Below are positions 20,282-32,598 of a DNA stretch of 64,000 nucleotides, piece after piece. Within the stretch, counting starts at the first letter, position 1, and every line of letters begins with the position of its first letter. The stretch is from Cryptomeria japonica. Taxonomy: Eukaryota; Streptophyta; Pinopsida; Cupressales; Cupressaceae. Position numbers and translations under genes: made by a program. The notes beneath the pieces are model-generated. The model did not search any database and had not been told where the DNA came from. It saw only the letters and a list, made by a program, of their open reading frames with translations. The stretch covers positions 156,681,849-156,745,848 of the forward strand of contig NC_081413.1 in NCBI RefSeq assembly GCF_030272615.1. The letters are read 5' to 3'.

Positions 20282-23200
20282 ATTAGAGCGATAACATCAT
20301 CGGAGCTATGGATGCTTGTTGGCAGTGATGATCTATCCAGGATTCTTTTGAAGTCATCAATGACTAAGTACCTTGATCATATTGCACACACATGGGTAAT
20401 CAATGACTAAGTACCTTGATCCAGTTTGGGATTCTTCTTCCCTTTTGAGTCTACTTCCTAGTTGCTAGATATGTTCGATTGAATTTTTTGGAGGTTCTAA
20501 GTGTGGGTTGGGTCTCTATCTGTGAAAAAGTTCAGTAACACTTATTCAGGTGGTGCTAAATAGTGTGACAATATTACATATAACCTCTTTTAAAATGGAG
20601 ACCTCTATACTTGGGGTCAAATTTTCATCCACTCTATTCTTCATACCAACATCTCCCATTATCCTTCCTCCAATATCCATTACCCTATCTAAATTCATCA
20701 AGTTCTATCTACGATCTTGCTTCACAGTAATCCATACCATCTATCCTAACTATTGATTTCTTCCATCATCTATCATTATCTATGAGCTTGTTTCTCTTAT
20801 CCATATCCTATCTCCATCCATATCCCCTTTTCTATCCTTGATCTTGATCAAAACTAAGGACAACAACATGATTTCAAAAATATCTTGACGTGTCTCCTCA
20901 TAAGCTACCTTCATCTTTCTCCTATCCATTTCCACCTCAATGGTTCAATAATCCATTCATAATATTTTGTGTCTTGCTATACATTGGGGTAACTAAATAC
21001 ATCTTTCTTTTAATCCAAAAAGCTCCAAAAATCAGAAATGTCTAAACAAACTAAAAATTGAAAATCAAAGCATGAATGCATGGCCCATCCAACAAATCAA
21101 CAATAGGCAAACTCTTGAAGTCTATAATCAAATTGATCACATGTCTTGTTAATCAATCCATCTATCTACATCAACATGATTTATACAGGGAAAGATACAC
21201 TCGAAACCAGACAGATCGGTCTTATACGGGGTACTCACTGTTTGAAACCAGACATTCCTATCTATCATCGAGTAATCAAAACAATGACATAGGTCAATAT
21301 GAATACTGAATTTTGTCCTAGTTAGCCTTATCTTTATCAATTGATGCCAGTACATGTTTCATCTTCAAAAAATCATAAAAATAAAAACGTACAATAAAGT
21401 GGTGAAAACCTGGCAATAGGCGCTCTTTGTGATAGAGCAGCTCCTCCATCTATTTGTACATATCATATCCACCCATATGAGCCATCACTAGAAATTCATA
21501 ATTTCACTAATGCTTATCAATCCTGGACATACTTAGCGTAGTCACTCTCCTTGATTATTTGAACAGTTATTCGTATCATATCCCGCCATGGCTTGGTGGT
21601 CAATGTACATATTCCATATCATAAGTAGTATCTACAGTGGGGGAAAAATCCTAACCTCGCTGGGGGCAGATCACCTTTGGGTTTCAAACAAACAATCGGT
21701 CACAACAAACACATCGAGATGAAAACAAGATCACGACAATCAATGGTAAAATAAAGAAACATGAATTGATCAAAACTAAACAATGAGGCATTTGCAAGAT
21801 GTTTTATCCGACAAAAATACATAGGATGGCATGCATGTTTATCTATGGTTGATTTCAGTTTTTGTTTATCATATCTCCCAAGCAACTCAAGGATGTCTTG
21901 AAATGAGAGAAGCAAGGAAGGAGTATGATATTTTATTTGTTTGTTGGTTGTGAGTGAATCCTTTTTACTATGCAAATTTGTTCTACAACGTTATCCGGTG
22001 GCATATCACTGAGGATATTTCCAATTTGTATAGGACAAAGGTTAACTCTCGTATGTTTATGTAAGCCGCACTCAGATCATCGTGGTTCAATTATACCTTG
22101 ACACTTGTGCTATCTTGCAATATCAAAACCCATGTAAGTTATACTCAGGTCATCATGGTTCAATTATACCATGATGCTTGTATCAACTTTCAACATATCA
22201 AAGGCTCAATGATGATAAAAATGAAGCATATCTAATTTGATCGAAAAGGTGAAAATATCAAGAACGAGAGTGCATTTCATATCAGGTTTTATATCATTGT
22301 TAAGTGATTAGGTGCATTTTTTAGATCATTCCTAAAATTTGCATTATCATATCATGACATTTAGTTGCATATCATCATCATCATCATCATCTAGTCACAT
22401 TCATCATTTCATCCATTACATGCATATCTATTGCATCATCATGGAATCTTTCTTCACTTTCATATCTTTATCATTCATCCAACTCTCATCTATCATGTCT
22501 TATACAAGATCTATCTTTCTTGAAACCAGACGTTTTGATCAGGGCTTATACAAGATATATCATTCCTGAAACCAAACGTTTTGATCATCTTTGTCTTATA
22601 CATGAGGTGTCATTGTTGAAACCAAACTTGATCTCAATCTTATTAATTCTATCAATCCATTTCATCTGATCCATTCTATCATGTCTTATACATGATGTAT
22701 CTTTCCTGAAACTAGACGTTTTGATTAGGTCTTATACAAGATATATCGTTCCTAAAACCAAACAATTTGATCATCTTTGTCTTTTACAAAAGGTGTCATT
22801 CCTGAAACTGGACTTGATCTCAATCTTATCAATTCTCTCAATCCATTTGATTTGATCTATTCTATCATGTCTTACACAAGATATATCTTTCCTGAAACCA
22901 AATGTTTCGATCAAGTCTTATACATGATACATCATTCCTGAAACCAGGTGTTTTGATCATCTTGGTATTATACAGGAGGTGTCATTCTTGAAACCAGAGT
23001 TGATCTCATTCTTATCAATCTGATCAATCTTAAGAAACCCATGCATGTCATCAACTATCCACTCTTCTATCTTTCAAATATCATTCTTCTTCTTTCGAGA
23101 GACAATTCATGCCTTTAGTGCATGAACGATATCCCAAGGGGGCATTATCATATCAAATCTCCATATCAATTTCATATTAGTCTCATATCGAAACTAGCTT

Positions 23201-23339
23201 CATATCGAATTTTCATATCAAATCAATTCTTCATATCTTGGGCTTCATATCGATAATTTTGATGACAACACCATATCAAGAATTTTGGCGACATGTCGAG
23301 CGTTTTTCTTTGAATCAACATGTGGTCACACGTCGCTTC
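20282..23339 (+). other. Right part of element C: post-pol region, non-coding
   Basis: Contains TGGTGAAAACCTGGCAATAG (about 21401-21420), which matches the post-pol phrase GGTGAAAACCTGACAAACAG of element A. It also has duplicated ATGGTTCAATTATACC segments (about 22080-22180) and a 186-bp repeat array. No gag, pol or antisense gene is recognisable, so this is the 3' non-coding part of a related but different Tat family. Confidence 0.6.
22491..23035 (+). repeat. Three 186-bp tandem units with internal subrepeats
   Basis: Units start with TATCATGTCT at 22491, 22677 and 22863, an exact 186-bp period. Within each are three or four degenerate subunits of the form TCTTATACA-AGATATATC-TTCCTGAAACCA-GACGTTTTGATC. 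Two looser subunits occur earlier at about 21197-21260, so the array grew from a shorter repeat. Confidence 0.88.
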
Positions 23340-23353
23340 AAAGAGGGGCAAAA

Positions 23354-24964
23354 TGTAGACACCGAAAACTTTCACAACTAATATAATGAATTTTATTCAT
23401 TTAATCATCATTTATTTGCCTATTAATTAGACTAAGGTTTAATTAATATCCCTATTCTTCGAATCAGCCTATTAACCAAATTAAAGATTTGATTAAAATC
23501 CCTTTCTTCTATCCTAACCTATTAATTAAACTAAGGTTTGATTAAGTACCCTTTAGCCATTTAATTGAATAAATCTTATTTATTTAATTAAAACCCCTTT
23601 TTCCCTTTTAATTGAATTTACATTTGATTAAAATCCCTTTGCATTTAAATAAATCATTATTTATTTGTAAATAGTCCCTCCACTTGCAAAATACTACAAA
23701 TGCAAGTTGCACCCCTTTTGGCTAAAATAAATCTTTTATTTTATCTAAAAATGCCTATTTCCCTCCACTTGCATTCACCTACATTTTCCATTAGCGTGCT
23801 AATATTCTTCTAGAACCCTTCTAATTCCTCATTAACTATCCTAATTCCTCTAATCATGTCAATCCCTAAATTTGGGGGAGTCACTTCTCCAAATTGGGGG
23901 AAAGTCTTCAAAATGTGTTGAAGACTTTACCTTCTTCAACAAGTTAACTTGTTGAGTCTTCCAAACTTGTAAGACTCTTACAAAAGATTTGAAGGTTATC
24001 TAACTTTCAGAAAGTTAACCTCCAAAGTCTTCAAAGAGAATTTAATGCCTCTTACAAGACATCACCCTAGCCCATGATGGTTGTCACTTTGGCCATCCCT
24101 CAACTTTGCACAAGAGTTTACCTCTTGAACAATAACATGCTCCCTTGGATAATGACATTATCCAATGATGTCATACTTTGAGGTTATCTCTAATGCTTAC
24201 TTAGCATCTAATGATTGCTTAGCATCCTCTCAAGCCATCGCAAGGTGACATTTATCAACTTGGGATTGGATTGAATCCCTCTCATGGATTGATAACTTTC
24301 AATCCTAGCCCTTGTTAAGATTGCTCAATCTTGGCCATCCATTTCTCTATTTTCTCTATAATTAGAGCCCATTTCTTCAATCTTAGGATCCATCATCTTG
24401 TGCATCAAACTTATAGTCATTTTGCAGGTTATCAAGGAGATCAATTTGTTATCTTCAAGCACTTAGATCATCTTAGTTGAATGCTAGTTTAGCTTTCATC
24501 ATGTTGATAGTATCATGCTAATCCCATTTTCATGCTAGATTAATTCATAGCCATTGTATATCAATTTCATAGCAATCTCCATGTTAGTTTAATTAGCACA
24601 TCTAAGATTTCAATTTGGAATCAATCTTAGTCTCATATCTTGCATTACATCTTGCATTTAATCCTTTCATATCATTTGATCATCTAGCTAGGATCTTAGT
24701 TGCATTCATTTTGATCTTGGCATATCCTCCAATCTCGTTCTTTAGCTTGATATCTAAAAGATCAAGTGCTCTTCCAAGTGAGAGCCACCTTGAATTTTGA
24801 AGATCCTTGGAGATAGAGGAACATGAGATATGTTTGGGGTTCTTGATTTTGAAGCTAACTTAGTTTAGTTTTTATTTTGATTTATAACTCTAACATAATG
24901 TTTCATGTGCGTGTTTGATGTTGTTTGATTCTCTTTTGTAGATTCCACACTTTCTGAGCATACA
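23354..24964 (+). repeat. 3' LTR of element C
   Basis: Begins TGTAGACACCG directly after the tract AAAGAGGGGCAAAA. About 1.6 kb; a probable end is CTGAGCATACA at 24964. It contains several TTAATT/TTTATTTAATT blocks in its first 400 bp, like other LTRs of this type, and a TATA-like TCTATAAT at about 24356. The right end is inferred from the terminal CA and the typical GCATACA ending. Confidence 0.7.
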
Positions 24965-25069
24965 AAATATATAATTCTCCTATGAATAATTTGTGTGTTG
25001 ATAAATTATTTGATAAGACTCTTGGAACTAGACTGCATTAAATGATATTAGAAAAATGTTGCACTTTTT
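24965..25069. other. Short unassigned stretch between elements C and D
   Basis: About 105 bp of AT-rich DNA between the end of the C LTR and the left target duplication of D. No feature seen. Confidence 0.5.
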
Positions 25070-25074
25070 GGGAA
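25070..25074. other. Target-site duplication, left, element D
   Basis: GGGAA directly before the LTR-like TGGTGTAGTCACC; repeated at 40233-40237. Confidence 0.88.
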
Positions 25075-25856
25075 TGGTGTAGTCACCGGTTAGGAGGGAC
25101 CTCAAAGAGATCAGTCCAAATCGGTCACCAAGAGTAAACACAACAAGACACAAGGACATGATGGAGGAAATACATAATATATTGAATTATATCATGAAAA
25201 CTGATTACAACCAACTGGTAAAAACTAGGTTACAGTAATCGACTCATAGACCTGGTAAAGTACGCTAAAATATAGAACAGGTCACAACCGAGACCTCAAA
25301 CTTAAGATTTTCACTTCTATGTTCTGTTTAACTCCTTTGATCCATTCTAATGCTCTATTACAATGATTTATATGATCCAAGGGGATCCGATCGACCCAAA
25401 AAGGGATCAAAACCTGAAGAACAAGACCTAACATGTAAAACCAATAAGGTCGGCCTTTGACAAAAAAAAATCCTCCGGAAAATCCAAAGGAAGAAGTGAG
25501 AATCAAAGGGAAGGTTGGCCACACACCAAGGAACAACTAAATACATACTTAGGGCTCTACAAGCTACGAAAAGGATCCGATAGATCACCAATGCAAATAG
25601 GTCCAAGCAACCGGTAACAAAAAATTGTCTCGGGAACTGGTAGCGATATCTTGCCGGAAAATGATCCAAATACTCTATGGTTTGGGAATAAGGAAGATGA
25701 TCAAGTCTTCAAGAAAAATCCAACTCCACAATAGCCGGTGAGCCAAATGTCGGAAACACATAAAGAAATGTTGAAACTGCAAACAAAAAGCAAAACCAAA
25801 AGGAATTATTTTTGGTTGATGCAAGATTGCCATGAACCAGGGATGATCCTACATCA
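25075..25856 (-). repeat. 3' LTR of element D
   Basis: 782 bp. On the minus strand it starts TGATGTAGGATCATCCC and ends GGTGACTACACCA. A minus-strand TATA-like CATATAAATC is at 25365-25374. Confidence 0.92.
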
Positions 25857-25885
25857 GACATCCGAGGTTGTTGAAAAAGTGAGCC

Positions 25886-27234
25886 TCACTTTGCTGGGGT
25901 CAGAGGAAAACCAAGGTGGTCTACCTCTTGCTGAGAAATCCTACATGAATCTTCAATTGGTTTGTCCTTCCACTTCACAAGATACTCCTTATACTGATTG
26001 CTCTGGGTACTACGCCCAATCCTACTGTCCAAAAAGTCTTCAATTTGGTCTGGTTCCTTTCGGGGCAACTGTTTCTCCATTGTTGCAATACTGTCCTCAC
26101 TGAATCCTAGTTCATGATACTGATGAAGATCTACAATGTTAAACACAGGTGAAATACTCAGACTATCCGGTAACTTCACTTCATATGCATTTCCATAACT
26201 GAATTTTCTCAAAATCTTGCAAGGTCCAAAGTTTCTCATCTACAACTTATTATAAGTTCCAACCGAGAATCTTTCTTTTCTCAGATACACCATCACTTCA
26301 TCTCCAACTTCAAATTCGTTATGTCTCATCTTCTCATCCACTTTCTCCTTATACTTGATGTTCATGTCCTCCAAATGTTGCTTAACTTGAATATGTAAGT
26401 CCTTCATGTGATCTGCAAATTCTTCTGCTTCTGGACTTCTTTGGTCTTCACTGCTAATATCTCATAATTCTGATGTACCTCTAGGGTGTGCTCCGGTAAA
26501 AATCTCAAAATGTGTCCTTTCGGTACTCTTGTTTACTGAATTGTTGTAGGAAAACTTTGCTTGTGCAAGAATCAAATCCCAACTTCCGGTTTTGTCTCCA
26601 ACTAAACATCTCAACAAATTTCCCAAGCCTCGGTTAACTACTTTTGTCTGTCCATCAGTCTGTGGGTGAAAAGTAGAACTAAACTTCAAATCTATCTTAA
26701 TCTTCTTCCAAAGTGCCCTCCAAAAATAACCAAAAAACTTAGTGTCTCTGTCTAAAACAATGCTCTTAGGTAATCCATACAATCTCACTACTTCCTTGAA
26801 AAATAGGTCTGGTACATGTAATGCATTTGATGTTTTCTTACAAGGTATGAAATGAGCCATATTCAAGAATCCATCCACTACCACAAATATAGAATCATTC
26901 CCTCTCTGTGTTTTAGGAAATCCAAGTATGAAATCCATGCTTATATCCTCCCAAGGTCTTATCGGTACTGTCAAGGTTTATACAATACCACATTCTGACT
27001 ACAACCCTTCACAACTTCACAATCTCTACAACTTTGCACATATTTCCTAACATCCTTATGAATCTGGGGCCAAAAGTAATGCTCACTCACCAATGCTATT
27101 GTTTTATCAACACCAAAGTGTCTGGCTAATCCTCCATTATGTTTCTCCTTTATCAAATTCTCCCTAATAGAACTCTTAGGTATGCACAATTGTATTCCTC
27201 TGAATAACATCCCATCCTGAATGAAGTAAAACAA
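25886..27234 (-). pseudogene. Element D integrase and chromodomain
   Basis: Read right to left: HHCC zinc site (KHNGGLARHFG...CRDCEVVKG, about 27165-27010), catalytic core with D in SMDFILGF and D in VLDRDTKF, then the third acidic position in DGQTKVVNR. That position is Lys (26642-26644) where integrases need Glu, so the enzyme is dead. The C-terminal part ends in a chromodomain (FLDSRI...YKEYLVKWKDKP, about 26040-25920), which defines a chromovirus. Frame changes occur near 26970, and stops separate the core from the chromodomain region (26240-26460). Confidence 0.9.
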
Positions 27235-28750
27235 TCACTTGCTTCTATCTACCGTAACCGGTTCTCTACTAGCTCTCCAAGGTTTTGCAAAATCCGGGTC
27301 ATCATTATACAAGGTCTTCAATTCCTCAAATCCTAATACTGTTACTCTCATCTTTGTCAGCAAATTCCTTCTCCTACTCAATGCATCAACAACTTTGTTA
27401 GATTTCCCACTTCTATGCTTCAAAACAAAGGTGCAACTCTGCAAAAATTCTACCCATCTCATATGTGTTTGATTTAACTTACTCTGACTATTCAAATAAT
27501 ACAAAGCTTGATGATCTGTATACAACACAAACTTTTTAGGCAACAAGTAATGTCTTCACTTCTTCAAGGCTTGAACTATGGCATAAAATTCTTGATCATA
27601 TACTGAATATCTCCTCTGGGCATCATTCAATTTCTCACTGAAATAAGGTACTACTCTCCCTTCCTAACTCAAGACTACTCCTATTGTTGTTCCACTTGCA
27701 TCTCAATCCACTTGAAATACTTTATTGAAATCTGGTAAAGATAACATAGGCTGCTCAGTCACTTTCGGTTTTAACAGTTCAAAACTTTTGTTAGCTCCGG
27801 TGGTCCACTTGAATTCCTTCTGATCTCCCCTCATTGTCTCAGTCATAGGGTTACAAACTGAACTAAAATTTCTGATGAACTTTCGGTAGAAACTAGCCAA
27901 TACATTGAGATGATCTTACCTCTCCAATGCTTTCTGGTGTAGGCCACTCAACAATTGCTTTTACTTTCTCAGGGTCCATCTTCAAACCATCCTCAAATAT
28001 CACAAATCCCAAATAGACTAATTCTTCCTTCATGAAAGTACAGTTCTTAAGGTTTATCAACAACTTTTCTTTCCTCAACCTCTGCAAAACTTGTCTCAAA
28101 TGCAACAAATGCTCTTCTTTTGTCTTACTAAAAATCAGAATGTCATCCACATATACAATAACAAACTTACCCAAGAATTTCTTCAATACCTCATTCATCA
28201 GCCTCATGAAAGTACTCGGTGCATTAGTTAACCCAAAAGGCATCACCAACCATTCATACAGTCCTTCATTTATCTTGAATGTTTTCTTCCACTCATATCC
28301 TTCTCTGATCCTGTTCTGATGATATCAACTCTTCAAGTCTATCTTTGTAAAGTACTTGGCTTCGCTCAAATAGTCCATTATGTCATCCATCCTAGGCAAA
28401 GGAAATCGATATTCAACTATGATCTTGTTTATTGCTCTGGAATCAATACACATCCTCCATTCTCCATTCTTCTTAGGTGCTAGTATTGTTGGTACTGTAC
28501 AAGGACTTAGACTTTCTCTAATCAAACCTTTATTCAACAATTCCTACACTTGTCTATTCAACTCTTCATTATCTGCTGGTGTCATCTGGTGTGCAGCTTT
28601 GTTAGGCAAACAAGCTTTGGGAACTAGGTCCATGCAATGGCTGATAATTCTCATAGATGGTAATCCATCTGAAATATTATCTAAAATAATGTCTTCATAT
28701 TCTGTCAGCAAATCTTTCATCTCTTCTGGTAGTTCTTCTCCATGCTCCAG
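27235..28750 (-). pseudogene. Element D reverse transcriptase and RNase H
   Basis: Read right to left. RT landmarks are [54 protein letters not shown] and the catalytic box [12 protein letters not shown] (about 28150). The RNase H core contains FVLYTDHQALYYLNSQ and LKHRSGKSNKVVDALSRR. Stops and frameshifts: TGA near 28322 (KS*YHQ), a frame change near 27900, further breaks at 27547-27700. The right end at 28750 is the insertion point of element E. Confidence 0.9.
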
Positions 28751-30875
28751 TGGTGCAGGAGCACCTAGTTGGGCAAAACTCTACTTTTTGAGTATTTAAT
28801 GCTTTCATGTTTGTAATGTCTTGTGTCAAGTTTATAATGTTGTTTTAGGTTGTTTTGTGTCTTTTCTAGTGGTTTTGATCTCATTTTGGGCTCGAGAGGT
28901 CAAGTTTTGCCTTTCAGGCTTTAAGTTGACAATTTTTGGCAAAAATGTGCAAAATTGCCAAAAAGGTCTTCTAATGCTTTCCAAAGCATTGAAACATGTT
29001 TGATAAGTGTTTTTAAGCATGTCTAAGTTGTTTAGACAATTTTATAAGGTTAGAGTGTCAAAAATATCTTTTGGAGCAAGAAATGTTGTCATTTGGGCTT
29101 GCCAAAGTTGTAAAGTTGTCATTTTTGGGTTTTTCTAGAAAAATGCAGTTGTGGAAGCCTCATGTCCGTAATTAGAAATTCTATAAAAATGTCTCCCTTT
29201 TCCTGGAGAAAGGTTGGTGATTGTATGAGCAAGAGGTTCCTAATAAAAATCATGAAATTTTGGCTTTTATCACTGTTTTTTGCTTCTTTGGAGTAACAGT
29301 CCGTACTGTAGCACCTTTGTCCATACTGTACCTTTTAGAAAGTGTGCATATTGGTTTCCTAATGCTGTTAAATCCATTTTTCGACTAGTTTTCTTTTTGC
29401 AAGTTGGAGAAATAAAAATATCTTTCATTCTGTGTGCTCACTGCCCTGTCAAGGGTTTGAGGTTCAAAAATGCCACCACTTGACTAATCCAAGTTTGGGA
29501 TCCCACAAAATGGATTTAGTCAAGTTTTTACTCATGTATATAGTGTAAATATGCTTCTTATTGTGCCAAAATTGTGTTTGGAAGAAGGATTTGAGTGAAT
29601 ACTAGGCAAGTATTGATTACTCGGCTAGTAGCATGATCAAAAACTCAAGATTTGCACCCAAAAGAAATTTGGAGTGAACAACTGTATGAGGAAGAGGTCT
29701 GGATGTATGGCCAAGGGTGTTGAGAATCATCTTGTTTTTTTAGAATAGCTTTTTCCTATTAAACATTCTCAATTTGTAAGCAAAACAGTGAGTTCACTGT
29801 TTTTGTGAATTGTGTTTACCAAAATGCTCAAGGAATGCTTCAAAAGCATAATCCAAGCCTTGTAACTATGAAGCCTATGTAATAGGAAATGTCTTTAGTA
29901 TCTTGCAAACCTCTTTGAAGTATATTTCCTCTTCAAACTTCTTGTTATGCAGGTCCAAAGGTGTAGCAGCAGATGACTGGTAAAAGGGCAGTATTTTGAC
30001 AGTGACAATGACAATTTTTACCACTTTTCTCAATGTTTGCCAAACGTTTGGCATAATTATTGTCTAAAAAAGGTAGGGGAAGCTTTAATTGGTTGTGGAA
30101 AAGGTCTCCTATCAGTGTGGGAGTTTTAAACAAGTTTGGTAGAGGGAATCCATGGTGGAAGCATCCAAACCCTCAATAAACCCTACTTTTAAGCCCAAAT
30201 TTGTGGACAGTCACTAAACCAGGTTGATGGAACCTAAAACCATAAAAATATCTTTGATATGACCTATCCCACACTATCCAAAACAACTCCCATGGTCAAG
30301 AAGCCCATCATTAGGCAGAGTGAGCAAAATTTGGCCAATTAGGCCTCCACGGGCTAGTAGCCCTTTTGATTGCATAACACACACTTTACAAGAACCCGAT
30401 TGCAAGGAGGACTTTGGGACTTATGGAACTTTGTGAGATCATCCTAGAATAGTGAAACAAATGACATATAGGAGCTTGGACAGTGTGCAATCCATTTTTG
30501 AGGTTTTGACCCTTGGTTGGTGAGTTGAGTAAGCCAAAGGCTATGAGCCTAAAACTAAGTTTGATTGTCAAACCTTGAGTAAATATTGTTGCTCTATATG
30601 TCCTTGTTGGAGTCTCCTAAAGAACTCTAAAACAATGAGTTGAATTCCAAAAGAACAGGGATTGAGAATGTGTAGATGGGTGGGGTGAGAAATTGAAGAA
30701 AGTTTGAGTAAGGGTGTGAGCTTTCACCAAGAAGGGAGGTTGATGGTGAAGACTTGTAGAGAGACCTATCAAGTGTAACTAAACTTGTTATTGCAAACAT
30801 CAAGAGTAGACACAAACAATACCTCGTGTTTCCTTTTATGGCCTTTTGAGCACTTACCTAGCAACCTCTCTATCA
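28751..30875 (+). repeat. 5' LTR of element E
   Basis: Starts TGGTGCAGGAGCACC and ends CAACCTCTCTATCA. TATA-like CTATAAAAAT at 29181-29190. Compared with the 3' LTR it lacks about 16 bp just upstream of this box. At 2.1 kb the LTR is long for a chromovirus; no conserved coding frame inside. Confidence 0.93.
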
Positions 30876-30878
30876 TAG

Positions 30879-30891
30879 TGGTATCAGAGCC
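30879..30891 (+). other. Primer-binding site of element E
   Basis: TGGTATCAGAGCC, complementary to the 3' end of initiator tRNA-Met, three bases after the LTR. Confidence 0.93.
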
Positions 30892-30928
30892 AACAAAAGA
30901 TTTAGGAGGAAAGGAACATTAGGAAAAC

Positions 30929-32020
30929 ATGGTGACTAATGCTAAATTAGTCAAGAAGGTCGAAGACCAAGAAGAGGAAAATAGGGCATTCAGAGAAAGA
31001 TTAGATCAACCAGCAATGAAACTAGCTGAAGTAGAAGTTAAAACTGAAGAAGTCCATGATAAGGTTGGAGATCAGGGAAAAATGGTGGCTATAGAAGATG
31101 AGGTTCCCATACTTGACCTTGTTATTGAGCAAGAACCGTTCTTGAAAGCCTTGAGAGCTATGAGTGGTAAAACTTTAGAGGGAGTGGCTCTTTTCAGTGG
31201 AAAGATTGATCCAAATGCTCTTATAGAGTGGATTGAAGGTCTAGAAAACCATTTTGAATGTGATGGAGTGACTGAAGCACAAAAGGTTAAGGTAGCAAAA
31301 TCAAGGTTGAGAGGGGCAGCCTTAACTTGGTGGAAGTTCATCCAAGAGGAAAGGGTGAAAGAAGGTAAGCAACCAATAGCCACCTAGAAAGCAATGGTAG
31401 CCAAAATAAAAGAGACCTACCTTCCTGAAGACTATGAAATACAACTTCATAGGAAAAGAAACAATTTGAGACAAAAAGACCTAGATGTCAGTAGCTACAC
31501 TGAGGCGTTTCAAAAACTGTGCATGAGATCCAGAGTAGTAGAGGATGAGAGTATAAAAGTGGCAAGGTACTTGAATGGGTTGAGATGGAACATCCAGGAA
31601 GAGATGAGCTTGTTATGCCCACAAATAGTACACAAGTGTTATCAACTAGCACTTAAGGTGGAAGAGAAAAGTAGGAGAAAGCAAGAACAAAATAACAGAT
31701 GAAGAGGTAGGGGAAGAGATGATAGAGGCCATAGATTCAATTTTTGGGGAAGGAGCATAGATCAACGATCCCAGGGAGAGTCTAAACTTATAGAGCAAAG
31801 TGGGGATTCTTAGAGAAAACCCAACTATAGGGGTAGGGGATCAAGCAAACCGAGTAGGGGTAGATCTAATGGACCAGGGAGAGGGTCCAACTTCTCAAAG
31901 ATGAAGTGCTATAACTGTCAAAAGTTGGGCCACCCTACCTATAGATGCCCAGAGAAGCCTAGTTCATCCTATGGTGGTGAAAAGAGGGTAAATTATGTTC
32001 AAGAAGATGGAGGGAGTACC
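30929..32020 (+). pseudogene. gag: Element E gag
   Basis: Starts ATG 30929, 37 bases after the primer-binding site. The N-terminus is a charged, coiled-coil-like stretch. The Gag core follows (FSGKIDPNALIEWIEGLENHF, RGAALTWWKFIQEE, SSYTEAFQKLC, VARYLNGLRWNIQEEM), then an Arg/Gly-rich linker and a canonical zinc knuckle CYNCQKLGHPTYRC (about 31908-31949). One frame throughout, broken by TAG 31385-31387 and TGA 31700-31702 and at least one stop in the linker. Confidence 0.9.
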
Positions 32021-32598
32021 AAAACTTCAGCATTGAACCTAGCTTCAAAAGATGGTGAGAGTTTAATGATCAAGAGAGTGTTAATGAAGAAGCCACATAG
32101 TACAAAGGTCTCACAGAGAAGAGCATTGTTCAAGATTAAGTGTAAAATCATGGGAAAGGTGTGTAAGTTGATCATAGATTCAGGATCCACAGATAACATC
32201 ATATCAGAGGAAGCAGTAAGTAAATTGAAACTACCTAGGATACAACACAAGGAACCATACAAAGTAACATGGTTAAACAAGGGACAACATGTGTTAGTAA
32301 ATTAGCAAGCCTGGGTAGATTTCCACATAGGTGGATATACAGATAGGATCCTATGTGACATCCTCCCTATGGATGCTTTTCACCTACTATTGGGTAGACC
32401 ATGGAAGTTTGACCAAAAAGCACAACATGATGGGGAAAGAAACTCCTACTCATTTCAGAAATATGGAGTAACCTATCAAATTCAATCCCTCAATGAAGAA
32501 GGATAGAGAAGAAATAAAGTACCTAACATCTTGATAGTGAATGAGAAAGAATTCATAAAAACACTAGAAGAAGGTGAAGGAGTGGATTTGCACTCATA
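32021..32598 (+). pseudogene. Element E protease
   Basis: Aspartic protease with active site LIIDSGSTDNII (about 32168-32203) and the C-terminal landmark PMDAFHLLLGRPWKFD (about 32370-32412). Stops: TAG 32303-32305 and TAG 32504-32506. A one-base shift near 32590 changes the frame between protease and RT. Confidence 0.88.

Noticed and set aside
22491-23035. CRISPR-like array
   Set aside because: Units are long tandem repeats without unique spacers, in a plant retrotransposon context.
28821-29020. Open frames in the E LTR on both strands that recur at 35607-35806
   Set aside because: They recur only because the two LTRs are copies, and frames on both strands are equally open; no coding signal.
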